64,000 nucleotides of DNA, taken from Muriicola sp041358175. Lineage in GTDB: Bacteria > Bacteroidota > Bacteroidia > Flavobacteriales > Flavobacteriaceae. Every line of letters begins with the position of its first letter. The first letter of the stretch is position 1. The notes below the pieces were generated by a model. The model was not told the origin of the DNA. It made no database searches and worked only from the letters and a program-made list of their open reading frames with translations. Made by a program: the position numbers and the translations under genes. Location of the stretch: assembly GCF_041358175.1 (NCBI RefSeq), contig NZ_JBGKBE010000005.1:156939-220938 (forward strand), given 5' to 3'. Shown one piece after another: positions 1 through 8,880 of this stretch.

Positions 1-1
1 C

Positions 2-1279
2 ATGAATGAACCCCTGGCAGAACGCGTAAGGCCCAAGACTCTGGAAGACTATATTAGTCAGCACCATCTGGTAGGTGAGCAGGGATCTCTTACACATCAG
101 ATCAGGAAGGGAACAATCCCTTCTCTTGTGCTTTGGGGTCCGCCCGGTACCGGAAAAACAACCCTGGCACAGATCATCGCCAATGAGAGTAAAAGGCCAT
201 TTTACACTTTGAGCGCGATCAACAGCGGGGTAAAGGATATCAGGGAAGTCATTGACAAGGCAAAGGAAAGAGGCAATCTCTTTACTACTAAAAACCCCAT
301 CCTATTTATTGATGAGATTCACCGGTTTAGCAAAGCCCAGCAGGATTCTTTGCTGGGTGCCGTAGAAAAAGGCTGGATTACCCTCATCGGAGCCACCACT
401 GAAAATCCCAGTTTTGAGGTTATTCCCGCTTTGCTGTCGCGATGTCAGGTATACGTACTGAACCCTTTTGGAAAAGAAGATCTCGAAATTTTATTAAAAA
501 GGGCTATAGATGAAGATCGTGTCCTTAAAGAGAAAAATATTGAGCTAAAAGAAACTGAAGCCCTCTTAAGACTATCAGGAGGTGACGGACGAAAACTCCT
601 GAATATTTTTGAACTGGTTGTCTCTTCAGAGCCGGACATGAAAATTACCATTACGAATGAAATGGTGATGAACAAAGTGCAGAAGAACACTGTTTTGTAC
701 GATAAAACCGGAGAGCAGCATTACGACATTATATCCGCTTTTATAAAATCCATCAGGGGAAGTGATCCACAGGCAGCTGTATACTGGCTGGCAAGAATGA
801 TAGAGGGAGGCGAAGACGTAAAGTTTATCGCCCGGCGAATGCTAATTTCCGCTTCTGAAGATATCGGCCTGGCAAATCCCACTGCCCTGGTTATCGCCAA
901 TAATACTTTCCAGGCTGTTACAATCATAGGCTATCCTGAGGCAAGAATCCTATTGAGTGAATGCGCTATTTATCTGGCGACAAGCCCCAAGAGCAATTCC
1001 AGTTATACAGCCATAAAAAAAGCTCAAGAGGCCGTAAGGCAGCACGGTGATCTCTCTGTGCCTGTAGACCTGCGAAATGCCCCTACCCGACTCATGAAAG
1101 ATCTCGGGTATGGCAAAGAGTACAAATACGCACACGATTACCAACAAAACTTTGTGGATGCAGAATTTCTGCCTGATGCTATAACAGGCACCGTTTTTTA
1201 CTCCCCCGGTGACAACTCACGTGAAAAGGCAATCAAAGACTATCTGGACCAAAGATGGAAAGATAAGTACCAGTACTAG
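2..1279 (+). CDS. rarA: Replication-associated recombination protein A (RarA/MgsA), AAA+ ATPase
   Basis: This is a clamp-loader-like AAA+ ATPase that acts at stalled replication forks. Visible motifs are a Walker A GPPGTGKTT at about residues 46-54, a Walker B DEIH at about 104-107 and a sensor-1 segment GATTENPSF at about 130-138. The C-terminal half matches the family's tetramerisation region. At 425 residues it is the usual length. The ATG is at base 2, so upstream signals lie outside the window, but the first residues (MNEPLAERVRPKTL) look like a normal family N-terminus. It converges on the next gene and shares a CTAG stop with it. The function is known from E. coli and yeast relatives. 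Confidence 0.95.
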   Translation: MNEPLAERVRPKTLEDYISQHHLVGEQGSLTHQIRKGTIPSLVLWGPPGTGKTTLAQIIANESKRPFYTLSAINSGVKDIREVIDKAKERGNLFTTKNPILFIDEIHRFSKAQQDSLLGAVEKGWITLIGATTENPSFEVIPALLSRCQVYVLNPFGKEDLEILLKRAIDEDRVLKEKNIELKETEALLRLSGGDGRKLLNIFELVVSSEPDMKITITNEMVMNKVQKNTVLYDKTGEQHYDIISAFIKSIRGSDPQAAVYWLARMIEGGEDVKFIARRMLISASEDIGLANPTALVIANNTFQAVTIIGYPEARILLSECAIYLATSPKSNSSYTAIKKAQEAVRQHGDLSVPVDLRNAPTRLMKDLGYGKEYKYAHDYQQNFVDAEFLPDAITGTVFYSPGDNSREKAIKDYLDQRWKDKYQY

Positions 1280-2154
1280 AACTTTATCTGCAATTCTTCC
1301 TGGATGCGGTCTGCCCCCTGATAAAATTCAAATATCCAAATATCATCCCTCAGGAACAACAAGCCGGTCTGCCCTTTCCTTTCCGCAACAAATACATTGG
1401 GAAGGGATGTCTCATTTAAATAGAACTGGATACTTGGGGTTGTATCAACCAATTGAAAGCCCGTTTCGGTTTTCTGGGCATAAAGTGTCCCTAAAAATAC
1501 CGGTTCATTTTCAGCAACCTCAGCAACGGCGTCCTGCAATGTAACTGCTTCCGTTTGTTCCTCAGGCATCGGCAGTAAGGCCGACTCTTCTTTATCCTGC
1601 TGTTCTTGCGTGGATTCAGCTGTATCTTCAACCGCCTCCGGTTCGGGTTCGACGGCTGGCGGAGGTGGTGGTGGTAATTTTTTTACATCGTCCTTAAAAT
1701 TCAGAACAACCGGAGAATTATTTTCTGATTCGGCATAGGCGTATTGAAAACTACTCAGCGAACTAAAGGCCTCAGATATGGCTTCCCGATACGCTTTTAC
1801 ATATTCTTTTGTTTTACTGCTGCCCATTTGGGTACGGTACTGCTCTTCCCCTTTACAGTCTTCAAATACAATAGCTACTTTAGTGGAGAATAGGTTCGAC
1901 TGTTCATCCAGTTTTGTATAGAGCGCCAGACAACGATCCGAGTCTAATTCCAGGGGTAAAGCATCATCGTAAAAAGCATTAATACCTTGTTTTGAAAGGT
2001 AAAACTTAACCATCGTACTTGTTTTATACTGATTTTCACTTCGAAATTTCTCGAATTGTTTTGGTACAATGACGTATTTGTAGTTATTGATGACAGACTG
2101 CGCAAAGCAAAAGGTCCCCAGAAAGAGAAGCAAAACGGTACTGTAAATTTTCAT
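1276..2154 (-). CDS. Secreted hypothetical protein, flavobacterial type
   Basis: I do not recognise a named family with certainty. The 292-residue protein starts with a clear signal peptide ending near FCFAQ (about residue 19), so it is exported. A folded N-terminal part of about 140 residues is followed by a low-complexity linker (about 155-215) with a proline run and many Glu and Gln residues, then a C-terminal part of about 75 residues. It is the last gene of a minus-strand operon with a beta-barrel protein 9 bases upstream and a lipoprotein before that. The context suggests an envelope role, but no catalytic motif is visible. Confidence 0.75.
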   Translation of the reverse strand: MKIYSTVLLLFLGTFCFAQSVINNYKYVIVPKQFEKFRSENQYKTSTMVKFYLSKQGINAFYDDALPLELDSDRCLALYTKLDEQSNLFSTKVAIVFEDCKGEEQYRTQMGSSKTKEYVKAYREAISEAFSSLSSFQYAYAESENNSPVVLNFKDDVKKLPPPPPPAVEPEPEAVEDTAESTQEQQDKEESALLPMPEEQTEAVTLQDAVAEVAENEPVFLGTLYAQKTETGFQLVDTTPSIQFYLNETSLPNVFVAERKGQTGLLFLRDDIWIFEFYQGADRIQEELQIKF

Positions 2155-2163
2155 GTATCGGAA

Positions 2164-3609
2164 CTATCGGTTAGTTCCCCAAGATAGGATATTAAATCCT
2201 ATTTGAAAAGACGCATAATGACTGTCGGCAAGGTTCTGATATCCCAGGAGGTTATTTCCCAGAACATAAAAATTGACGGGGCCTGCCTGAAAATTTATCC
2301 CTAGTCCTATATTGGTCATGGAAAATTTATCAACGGTATAGGTTGTTTTCAATCCAAGGAAATTTCCAATCCTACGGAGATAAAAAGCTGTAAGAGCTGC
2401 TTGTGGCCCCCTGGGTCTGTTAATGGCATGTAGTTGCACTCCCAGGGCATTTCGGTAGGAAAAGCGCGTATCAGCATCTGTAACCCCAATATCACAATCA
2501 CAGTCAAGATCACCATTTACAGGTTCACCAAAATTATATCTCAGCGACCCGTATAGTTGAGTGGGCCTGAACGTGATATAACTTGTATTGTTATCCTCAA
2601 AGGGTAATTGGGCTTCTATTTCATCGACCAGATCCTGCCAGAAATCTGAATTGGCATCGTCAAAGGCATCGGGCAGAATTACTTCAATACCTTCTGTAGT
2701 GGCACTCCCCTGCAGGGAATATCCTTTGATGTCTCCCGAATGATATACAAATCCCAGATCGAGCAGGCTTCCCGTCACCACTGTTCTTTCATTGAGTTGA
2801 TAAGTAAAACCCAGATCAATCCCAAGACCCAGGTCCCCTCCAAGAAGGGCTCTTTTGGTAATCACATTCGCCACGGTACCAGCTGCTTCGTTATCTATGA
2901 TAGCCCTTATCTCTTCTACACCCGAGGTTCGCAATTGCATATCGGCTACCAGGGTATTAGCCAAAAGGTTGTTCTGACCTTCATTGGTTACGAAATAACC
3001 CGAATTCGTTGAAGAATGGAAATCGTAGATGCCGGAATATATCTTGGCTCTGGCACCCACGGTAAGACTTCGGTTTAATTCTTTGTTCAGGCCGAAATGA
3101 AAAACCGTAAGTCCTTCACCCCTGGTCTTCAGGTGCCCCAGATCAAACCTTCTTCCCAGCTGATCTGCGTTCCCCTCAAAGGCGAGATAAGCGAGATCCT
3201 GTGGCCAGTAAAGAATTGTACTCGATTCAAAATACACTCCAAAGGAATAAAAATGCCTTGGATTTTTCTTACTTCTATATCCACCGTGAAGCAGGTCTAA
3301 TTGTACTGTTGCTCCAAATTCATCCCTTTTTGACAAGCCATTAAGTGCACGTGTACGAACTTTTATGTTGAAATCAATCCCATCATTGGCAAACAGATCA
3401 TTCACCGTAATCCCGCTTGTCCCGGCCTGGCCGTAAATTCCGGATGCAAGAGGAACTCCTGCATACCAGGAAAAAGAGGTGTTCATCCCGGGATTCAATA
3501 AAATAGCCTGTGGTATCTCAGTAAAATCGTAGAGTAACTCCTTGTTCTGGCTAAAAAGAGAGCCACTACCCCAGAGAGCAGCTATAATTAAGAGTCCCCA
3601 GAATCTCAT
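2164..3609 (-). CDS. Outer-membrane beta-barrel protein, DUF5723-like
   Basis: This 481-residue protein has a signal peptide (MRFWGLLIIAALWGSGSLFSQ) and many alternating aromatic/polar strands typical of a Bacteroidota outer-membrane beta-barrel. The N-terminal part, with an early LLYDFTEIPQAILLNPG motif, resembles DUF5723 proteins. A short Asp/Cys-rich loop (around GDLDCDCDIG) interrupts the later strands. Its ATG overlaps the stop of the upstream lipoprotein gene by ATGA, so the two are probably translationally coupled. No specific substrate can be inferred. The family name is from memory and the barrel topology is inferred. Confidence 0.7.
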   Translation of the reverse strand: MRFWGLLIIAALWGSGSLFSQNKELLYDFTEIPQAILLNPGMNTSFSWYAGVPLASGIYGQAGTSGITVNDLFANDGIDFNIKVRTRALNGLSKRDEFGATVQLDLLHGGYRSKKNPRHFYSFGVYFESSTILYWPQDLAYLAFEGNADQLGRRFDLGHLKTRGEGLTVFHFGLNKELNRSLTVGARAKIYSGIYDFHSSTNSGYFVTNEGQNNLLANTLVADMQLRTSGVEEIRAIIDNEAAGTVANVITKRALLGGDLGLGIDLGFTYQLNERTVVTGSLLDLGFVYHSGDIKGYSLQGSATTEGIEVILPDAFDDANSDFWQDLVDEIEAQLPFEDNNTSYITFRPTQLYGSLRYNFGEPVNGDLDCDCDIGVTDADTRFSYRNALGVQLHAINRPRGPQAALTAFYLRRIGNFLGLKTTYTVDKFSMTNIGLGINFQAGPVNFYVLGNNLLGYQNLADSHYASFQIGFNILSWGTNR

Positions 3610-4148
3610 TTTAATTGTAACCTGAATTTACCACTAGACCTGAAGACAACCATAGGGTCTGGCAGAGATGAAACACTCGTTGTATCGCCCAGATTACTGG
3701 CACTTACCCGAACTGCCGAAGTGTTTCTGATAATATCTAAACTTCGCCCTGTCGGAGTGCCATAGGTGGTCTCACGTCTTATTATTGATGCAGGGCCGGG
3801 ATCGAGTGAAAAAAATTCTGTATCAAGGACATTTCCGGCTTCATCGAGGTACTCAAAAACAATCTCTAGCTCCTTACTGGTAGTGTTTTCAAGCTCATAA
3901 GTCATTACCCCATCCAAGACGTTATCCGCAAAAAAACTCTCGTTAAAAGCATCGAAATTAAAGGTCTGAATATACCAGATAGCACCATTGGCGTCATTAA
4001 TTACACTTTCAGGACTTTCCACATACAAAATGCTCGCTTCAATGGTCGGAATGATCTCAAGGTCGTCAAACTGATCGAAGTTTTGCTCCTCCACACAGGA
4101 GGTCAAACCTAACACTAATACCAATATGAAGTATTTAAATTTCTGCAT
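3606..4148 (-). CDS. Hypothetical SPII lipoprotein
   Basis: This 180-residue protein has a lipoprotein signal peptide with a lipobox ending LTSC (Cys18), so it is anchored in a membrane after export. The rest is acidic and rich in beta-strand-like sequence, and no known domain is recognised. It is the first gene of the operon that continues with the beta-barrel protein (4-bp ATGA overlap) and the secreted protein. It could be a periplasmic or surface partner of the barrel, which is an inference from position only. Confidence 0.7.
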   Translation of the reverse strand: MQKFKYFILVLVLGLTSCVEEQNFDQFDDLEIIPTIEASILYVESPESVINDANGAIWYIQTFNFDAFNESFFADNVLDGVMTYELENTTSKELEIVFEYLDEAGNVLDTEFFSLDPGPASIIRRETTYGTPTGRSLDIIRNTSAVRVSASNLGDTTSVSSLPDPMVVFRSSGKFRLQLK

Positions 4149-4211
4149 CTTAGGGCCCTGTTAAAGGCATCGGAATTTACAAGAGATACGCCCTCCTTTC
4201 CCTATATAACT

Positions 4212-4901
4212 TTATAAAAAAGATTTTATTTCACTAAGATGGTGAATGATTTCCCCATGTTTGTGAAGAGGATCGCCATGGACATTAAGATGAATTGTAT
4301 GTAAACCCATTGCACGTGCACCCAGTATATCAGCTTCAAGGTTATCTCCCACCATAACGGCATGCTGAGGAAGTACCATGGTTCGGGCCAGGGCAAGTTG
4401 AAATATTATTGGATTTGGCTTTTTAACTCCTGCCATTTCTGAATTAATAATTTGATCAAAGTATCCCGATATTCCTGCGTTGTACAACTTTTTCGTCTGT
4501 ACTTCTTCAAACCCATTGGTAATGATATGCATCTTATATCGCGGTTTCAAATAATCAAGAATCTCACGAGTATAGGGCAGTAAGTGCCCATATGTTGAAA
4601 GATGTTCGATATAGGCATGAGCAAGGCTATTAATCACAGTATCCTCAACAGCATAATTCACCCTGTCAAAGACCTTACGCAGCCTTTGATAACGCAAAGC
4701 TCCTTTTTCAATTTTATTCTCCCTGTATAATTTCCAGAATTCCAGATTGACCGGTCTATATTCTTTCAGGAAGAACTCCAGCTCGAGATCGATACCATGA
4801 TCCTCAAATATTTTCTCGAAGGTCAGTGCAGAATTTTTTTCAAAATCCCAGAGCGTATGGTCGAGGTCGAAGAAAACATCAGTCACTACTTCTCTATACA
4901 T
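4212..4901 (-). CDS. yjjG: HAD-superfamily pyrimidine nucleotidase, YjjG-like
   Basis: This is a cytosolic HAD phosphatase related to YjjG, which hydrolyses noncanonical pyrimidine nucleoside monophosphates. HAD motif I is FFDLDHTLWDF with Asp12 as nucleophile and Asp14 as acid/base. Motif II is IITNG, a Lys lies in MAGVKKPNP, and motif IV is VMVGDNLEADI. I chose the ATG at 4901; an in-frame TTG at 4913 would add four residues. The start lies within the last codons of the deacetylase gene (8-bp overlap), so the two are co-transcribed and probably coupled. The exact substrate is an inference from family resemblance. Confidence 0.85.
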   Translation of the reverse strand: MYREVVTDVFFDLDHTLWDFEKNSALTFEKIFEDHGIDLELEFFLKEYRPVNLEFWKLYRENKIEKGALRYQRLRKVFDRVNYAVEDTVINSLAHAYIEHLSTYGHLLPYTREILDYLKPRYKMHIITNGFEEVQTKKLYNAGISGYFDQIINSEMAGVKKPNPIIFQLALARTMVLPQHAVMVGDNLEADILGARAMGLHTIHLNVHGDPLHKHGEIIHHLSEIKSFL

Positions 4902-6189
4902 AATACCTGACAATCATTTCTGAATATAACTTGAGCCAGTTTGCTTTTTGTTCCGTCCCAAGCAATTCGTTAGAAAATACAGTGATAAAATGCCCATTGA
5001 CATTCTTTACTTCCCGGTGTAACCGGTCTAATTCCGAAAATATTTCTTCCTCAGACTCCAGCTTTAACAAGGCATAATCATGCGCTGCAAACGGATGGAT
5101 CTTTACCGGTTGTTGTATTTCCAGGGGAATGTCATAAAAGTAAAAGGAGGTGCAGGTTCCTGCTTTGAATCCCGTTTCATGGGTATATCCCATGGAATAA
5201 TCATCCGTAAATTCGGCATCCACCAGATTCCGGTAGGTTTCCGGAATGTCGACCCGGTTGTAGCGCAACCGCACATAATCCACCGGCCTGTTGATCACAT
5301 TAGTCAAATTCAGCTTTTCATCCTTGAGTAAATCAAAATTGGTAAAAGAACTATACGATGCCGCCAGAGAAACCTTATTGTAATCAGCCACCGATTTTAT
5401 TAAATACCGAAAGTGGTTGTTTTCAGTAGATATATTTTTATCGTATCTCGAGTATTGGGCAAATTGAAAGAAAAACATCCCCGGTACCCCATGTTTTTTA
5501 TGAATCTCAATCAAATCAGAAAAGTTATCAAAAGGATCTTTCCTCAGCCTGGTAATGACCATAATCCTTTGTGCTACCCTCCTGAACTTCAGGGAGAACA
5601 AATCGAGGAACAAGCCTATTCCACTGCGAAAAAATCCCCTGTGTCCAAAGCTGTGGGACACTGGAACGTCAATAACGGAAGTATATCGCACCTGTCTTAC
5701 AGGGACCTTCAAATCGGGGAATCGCTCCTGAAGTAAAATGCGAAGTTTCTGAGCCCAGAGATCAACTACGGGGCGTTTTAGAAAACTATGCTCATGGGCG
5801 AGGCTTTCCCTGAAAGGAAATCTGCCGAAAAGGTCTTTAACATGAGGAAAGTATTCCTCATAACGGGACAAAAGATAAAAACTCGCCGCGAAAATATCAA
5901 AAGGAACATTACTTCTTTCCCCTGTCTGAAAAAAACAGGGTACCTCATCCCATTGAGATATGGTAATATCAACACTGCGAATACCCTGTTCAAACAACAA
6001 AGGATGGCTTTTAATAAAGAATTCATTTTGTAGCGGCTGTTTGGTGTAGGTGATCTTTGGCCCTGAGTGTTTGATAAAATCTTCTATTTTGGTAGTATAT
6101 CCAACCTCAATCTGAAGCATCCGCTTAAATATCTGTTTCATGATATAGCTGAAGCGCGGAGTAATTTTATGGGTGTAGATCAACAGCAT
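4894..6189 (-). CDS. Polysaccharide deacetylase-family protein
   Basis: This protein of about 431 residues resembles the Bacteroidota polysaccharide deacetylase-like proteins with an N-terminal DUF7033-type region followed by a degenerate NodB-like barrel. The middle contains an RYTSVIDVPVSHSFGHRG segment, which looks like a diverged metal-site region: the Asp remains but the usual DDG is replaced. Activity is therefore uncertain. The ATG at 6189 (MLLIYTHKITPRFSY) is preferred because it sits 1 base after the radC stop; an upstream in-frame start at 6213 would overlap radC. It forms an operon with radC upstream and the HAD nucleotidase downstream. Substrate unknown. Confidence 0.75.
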   Translation of the reverse strand: MLLIYTHKITPRFSYIMKQIFKRMLQIEVGYTTKIEDFIKHSGPKITYTKQPLQNEFFIKSHPLLFEQGIRSVDITISQWDEVPCFFQTGERSNVPFDIFAASFYLLSRYEEYFPHVKDLFGRFPFRESLAHEHSFLKRPVVDLWAQKLRILLQERFPDLKVPVRQVRYTSVIDVPVSHSFGHRGFFRSGIGLFLDLFSLKFRRVAQRIMVITRLRKDPFDNFSDLIEIHKKHGVPGMFFFQFAQYSRYDKNISTENNHFRYLIKSVADYNKVSLAASYSSFTNFDLLKDEKLNLTNVINRPVDYVRLRYNRVDIPETYRNLVDAEFTDDYSMGYTHETGFKAGTCTSFYFYDIPLEIQQPVKIHPFAAHDYALLKLESEEEIFSELDRLHREVKNVNGHFITVFSNELLGTEQKANWLKLYSEMIVRYYV

Positions 6190-6190
6190 A

Positions 6191-6889
6191 TTAAAGTAGT
6201 TGTTGGTCTGCAAAGCTGTAAAAGGACTTCTCGGCGATGATCAGATGATCAAGGACTCTTATATCGAGTACCTTCGCAGCTTCTTTTAATTTTTTTGTTA
6301 TGGCCCTGTCTGCTTCGCTCGGAACAAGAGCTCCGGAAGGGTGGTTGTGGGCCAGGATTATGGCCACAGCACCGAGCTCCAGCGCCCTTTTTAAGACGAG
6401 CCTTACATCGACCAGGGTACCCGTAATCCCCCCTTTACTAAGCTGAGCCCTGTGTATTACAGTATTGGCATTATTTAGATAAAGTATCCAGAATTCTTCG
6501 TGTTCAAGTTCGGCCATAATGGGTTCTAGTACAGCAAATGCATCGGCACTCCCCCTGATTTTGGTTGGCGAATGACTTCCCGATTCTCTTCTTCTTCTCC
6601 CTATTTCGAGTGCTGCAGCAATAGTTACGGCTTTGGCCTCCCCTATTCCTTTAAATTTCATAAGGCGTTCTACAGAAAACTTCCCCAACTGATGAAGGTT
6701 GTCATTTGAACTATTGAGTATCTTTTTAGCAAGGCTAACGGCACTGTCTTCTCGGCTACCGGAGCCTATCAGAATTGCCAAAAGTTCGGCGTCTGTGAGT
6801 ACCGACCTCCCCTTTTGTCTTAATTTTTCCCGCGGTTTGTCGTCGTCGGCCCACGATTTTATGGAGAATGAATCCGCCATTTTTTCCAT
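6191..6889 (-). CDS. radC: RadC-family JAB/MPN domain protein
   Basis: This 232-residue protein has an N-terminal helix-hairpin-helix-like region (LMKFKGIGEAKAVTI, about 76-90) and a C-terminal JAB/MPN metalloprotease-like fold. The metal-binding HNHPSG is at 181-186 with Asp194 following. The family is annotated as DNA repair, but the biochemical role remains unclear. It is first in a minus-strand operon with the deacetylase and the HAD nucleotidase. The ATG at 6889 is used; a second Met at residue 4 is possible. Confidence 0.93.
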   Translation of the reverse strand: MEKMADSFSIKSWADDDKPREKLRQKGRSVLTDAELLAILIGSGSREDSAVSLAKKILNSSNDNLHQLGKFSVERLMKFKGIGEAKAVTIAAALEIGRRRRESGSHSPTKIRGSADAFAVLEPIMAELEHEEFWILYLNNANTVIHRAQLSKGGITGTLVDVRLVLKRALELGAVAIILAHNHPSGALVPSEADRAITKKLKEAAKVLDIRVLDHLIIAEKSFYSFADQQLL

Positions 6890-6951
6890 GTCTAAAGATA
6901 ATCAACTAATATTTTTAATGTACATTTCCCAGTGCAATAAAAAAGCAAGTT

Positions 6952-7395
6952 GTGAAATCTCTTTTCGACAGTGAAGTTTATAGGGAAATACTGAACAGGA
7001 TAGACCAATTAAAAGCTACAGACAGAGGACAATGGGGAAAGATGACTGTTGGGCAGATGGTATGGCATTGTCAGGTTCCGTTAAAAGTGGCTGTTGCCAA
7101 TAAACCCAATTCAAAAAAAGGCAATCTGCTGGTCAGATGGTTTTTTAAAAAGTCGCTCTATAACGACACACCGTGGCGAAAAAATTTACCCACCTCCCCT
7201 TTTGCAAAAACAACTGAAGCAAAAGATTTTACTACTGAAAGAGAAAAACTACGGGCGTTGATCACTGAATTCCACCAGCTGAACAACAGAAAAACATGGA
7301 ATCCTCACCCCTTATTCGGGCGCCTTACTCATGAACAATGGGGTTTGATGCAGTACAAACACCTAGATCATCACCTCAGACAATTTGGTGTCTGA
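6952..7395 (+). CDS. DinB-like DUF1569 protein
   Basis: This is a small 147-residue cytosolic protein of the DUF1569/DinB-like four-helix type. It contains the characteristic MTVGQMVWHCQ segment near residue 31, with a His that would be a metal ligand, and a C-terminal HEQWGLMQYKHLDHHLRQFG with further His residues. The start is a GTG at 6952, and no in-frame ATG gives the full N-terminus. It is divergent from radC (62 bases between starts) and converges on mpl. Function is unknown; DinB relatives are often thiol-dependent metalloenzymes, but this is not shown here. Confidence 0.8.
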   Translation: MKSLFDSEVYREILNRIDQLKATDRGQWGKMTVGQMVWHCQVPLKVAVANKPNSKKGNLLVRWFFKKSLYNDTPWRKNLPTSPFAKTTEAKDFTTEREKLRALITEFHQLNNRKTWNPHPLFGRLTHEQWGLMQYKHLDHHLRQFGV

Positions 7396-7415
7396 CCTTC
7401 TTGTAATAAGAAAAC

Positions 7416-8777
7416 TTAACTAATCCCTAAGTGACCCAGGAAGGCCTGCAGGTCTAGTCCGCCATAATTTCCGGAACTCATCAGCAGAAATACAGTATTA
7501 TCAATTTCCTGCTGGTATAAAAATTGTTCAAATTCCGCGGGATCGGTAAATACTTCCAGCTTCTCATTTTTAAAAGCCCTTCTGATCTGTTCTGCTGACA
7601 AAGGCGCCAGTTTTTTGATAGCCACAGATTCAGGGGAATAAAATACCGCCCTTACGTCTGCAACGTCAAGCGTTCCCTGATAGTGTGAGAGAAAGGCTTC
7701 ATTAAGGCTGCTGTAAGTATGTAGTTCCAGGCAGGCCACCAGCTTTTTGTCAGGAAATTGTTCTTTACTCGCTTTTGTGGTTGCCGCTACTTTACTAGGC
7801 GAATGGGCAAAGTCTTTAAAGACAACAGAGGACTTACTTTCCCCCAGTTTCTCCAGACGCTTTGATGCTCCTTTAAAGGTGCTTATGGCCTGGTAAAAGT
7901 CATCCTCATCAACACCCATCTGCTGACAAATCCATTTTGCCCCGGCCAAATTACTCAGGTTATGTTTCCCAAAAACTTCAATGGGTAAGGGGCCTTCTTC
8001 AGTACTTAGATAGGTCTGGCCTTCTATAACCTGGTAATCAGGGGTTCCGTAGGGAAATTTCCTGATCGTGTTTTCCGTCTTTTCCACCACTTCAGCAACC
8101 CATTTGTCTTCCTGGTTGTAAGTAATACTACCTCCCTTAACTATGCTATCTACAAAGATTTGAAATTGCTGGAGGTAATTCTCAAAAGTGGGAAAGACAT
8201 TCATATGATCCCAGGCGATTCCACTCAAAAGGGCAATATTAGGTTGATACAGGTGGAATTTAGGGCGTTTATCTATAGGAGAGGACAAATACTCATCCCC
8301 TTCAAGAACTATAAAGTCGTTTTCCTCGGTCAGATGAACCATACGGTTAAATCCTTCCAGTTGTGCCCCTACCATATAATCGACGGCCTTTCCATTATAG
8401 GCGAGCACATGCAGTATCATTGATGTGATCGTTGTTTTGCCATGACTTCCGCCGATCACTACCCGTGTTTTATTTTTTGATTGCTCATAGAGGAACTCCG
8501 GGTAGGAATAGATCTTTAACCCCAGCTCCTGAGCTTTTAATAATTCGGGATTGTCTTTTTTTGCATGCATCCCAAGGATGACAGCATTTATGTTTTTGTC
8601 AAGTTTTCCGGGATACCATCCAAATTGCTCTGGTAACAGGCCTTGCCGCTCTAACCGCGATTTAGAGGGTTCAAAAATAACATCATCACTCCCTGAAATT
8701 TCATACCCCTTGTCGTGCAAGGCTAGGGCGAGGTTGTGCATGGCACTTCCCCCTATAGCAATAAAATGGATCCGCAT
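7416..8777 (-). CDS. mpl: UDP-N-acetylmuramate:L-Ala-gamma-D-Glu-meso-DAP ligase (Mpl)
   Basis: This is a cytosolic Mur-ligase-family enzyme that attaches recycled murein tripeptide to UDP-MurNAc. The N-terminal IHFIAIGGSAMHNLA matches the MurC/Mpl start, and the ATP-binding GGSHGKTT lies at about 109-116. The central Mur domain contains LEGDEYLSS and GIAWDHMNVF, which are typical of Mpl rather than MurC. At 453 residues it is full length. A strong Bacteroidota promoter lies directly upstream (8797-8827), which gives a very short leader. It points to peptidoglycan recycling in this organism. Confidence 0.93.
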   Translation of the reverse strand: MRIHFIAIGGSAMHNLALALHDKGYEISGSDDVIFEPSKSRLERQGLLPEQFGWYPGKLDKNINAVILGMHAKKDNPELLKAQELGLKIYSYPEFLYEQSKNKTRVVIGGSHGKTTITSMILHVLAYNGKAVDYMVGAQLEGFNRMVHLTEENDFIVLEGDEYLSSPIDKRPKFHLYQPNIALLSGIAWDHMNVFPTFENYLQQFQIFVDSIVKGGSITYNQEDKWVAEVVEKTENTIRKFPYGTPDYQVIEGQTYLSTEEGPLPIEVFGKHNLSNLAGAKWICQQMGVDEDDFYQAISTFKGASKRLEKLGESKSSVVFKDFAHSPSKVAATTKASKEQFPDKKLVACLELHTYSSLNEAFLSHYQGTLDVADVRAVFYSPESVAIKKLAPLSAEQIRRAFKNEKLEVFTDPAEFEQFLYQQEIDNTVFLLMSSGNYGGLDLQAFLGHLGIS

Positions 8778-8796
8778 TTGCCAGTAAAATTTCGAA

Positions 8797-8827
8797 CAAA
8801 GATAGGGTTTGAAATATGCTTCCCAAA
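8797..8827 (-). promoter_or_regulatory. Bacteroidota-type promoter of mpl
   Basis: On the minus strand the sequence reads TTTG (8827-8824), 19 bases, then TATCTTTG (8804-8797), an exact match to the -33 TTTG / -7 TAnnTTTG consensus of Bacteroidota housekeeping sigma factors. The -7 box ends 19 bases before the mpl ATG. This is the best promoter in the window and supports the mpl start. Confidence 0.75.
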
Positions 8828-8880
8828 GTGAAGAGGGACGGAGATTCTTACTATCTTAGATTCTGCATAGGATTTTTGTT

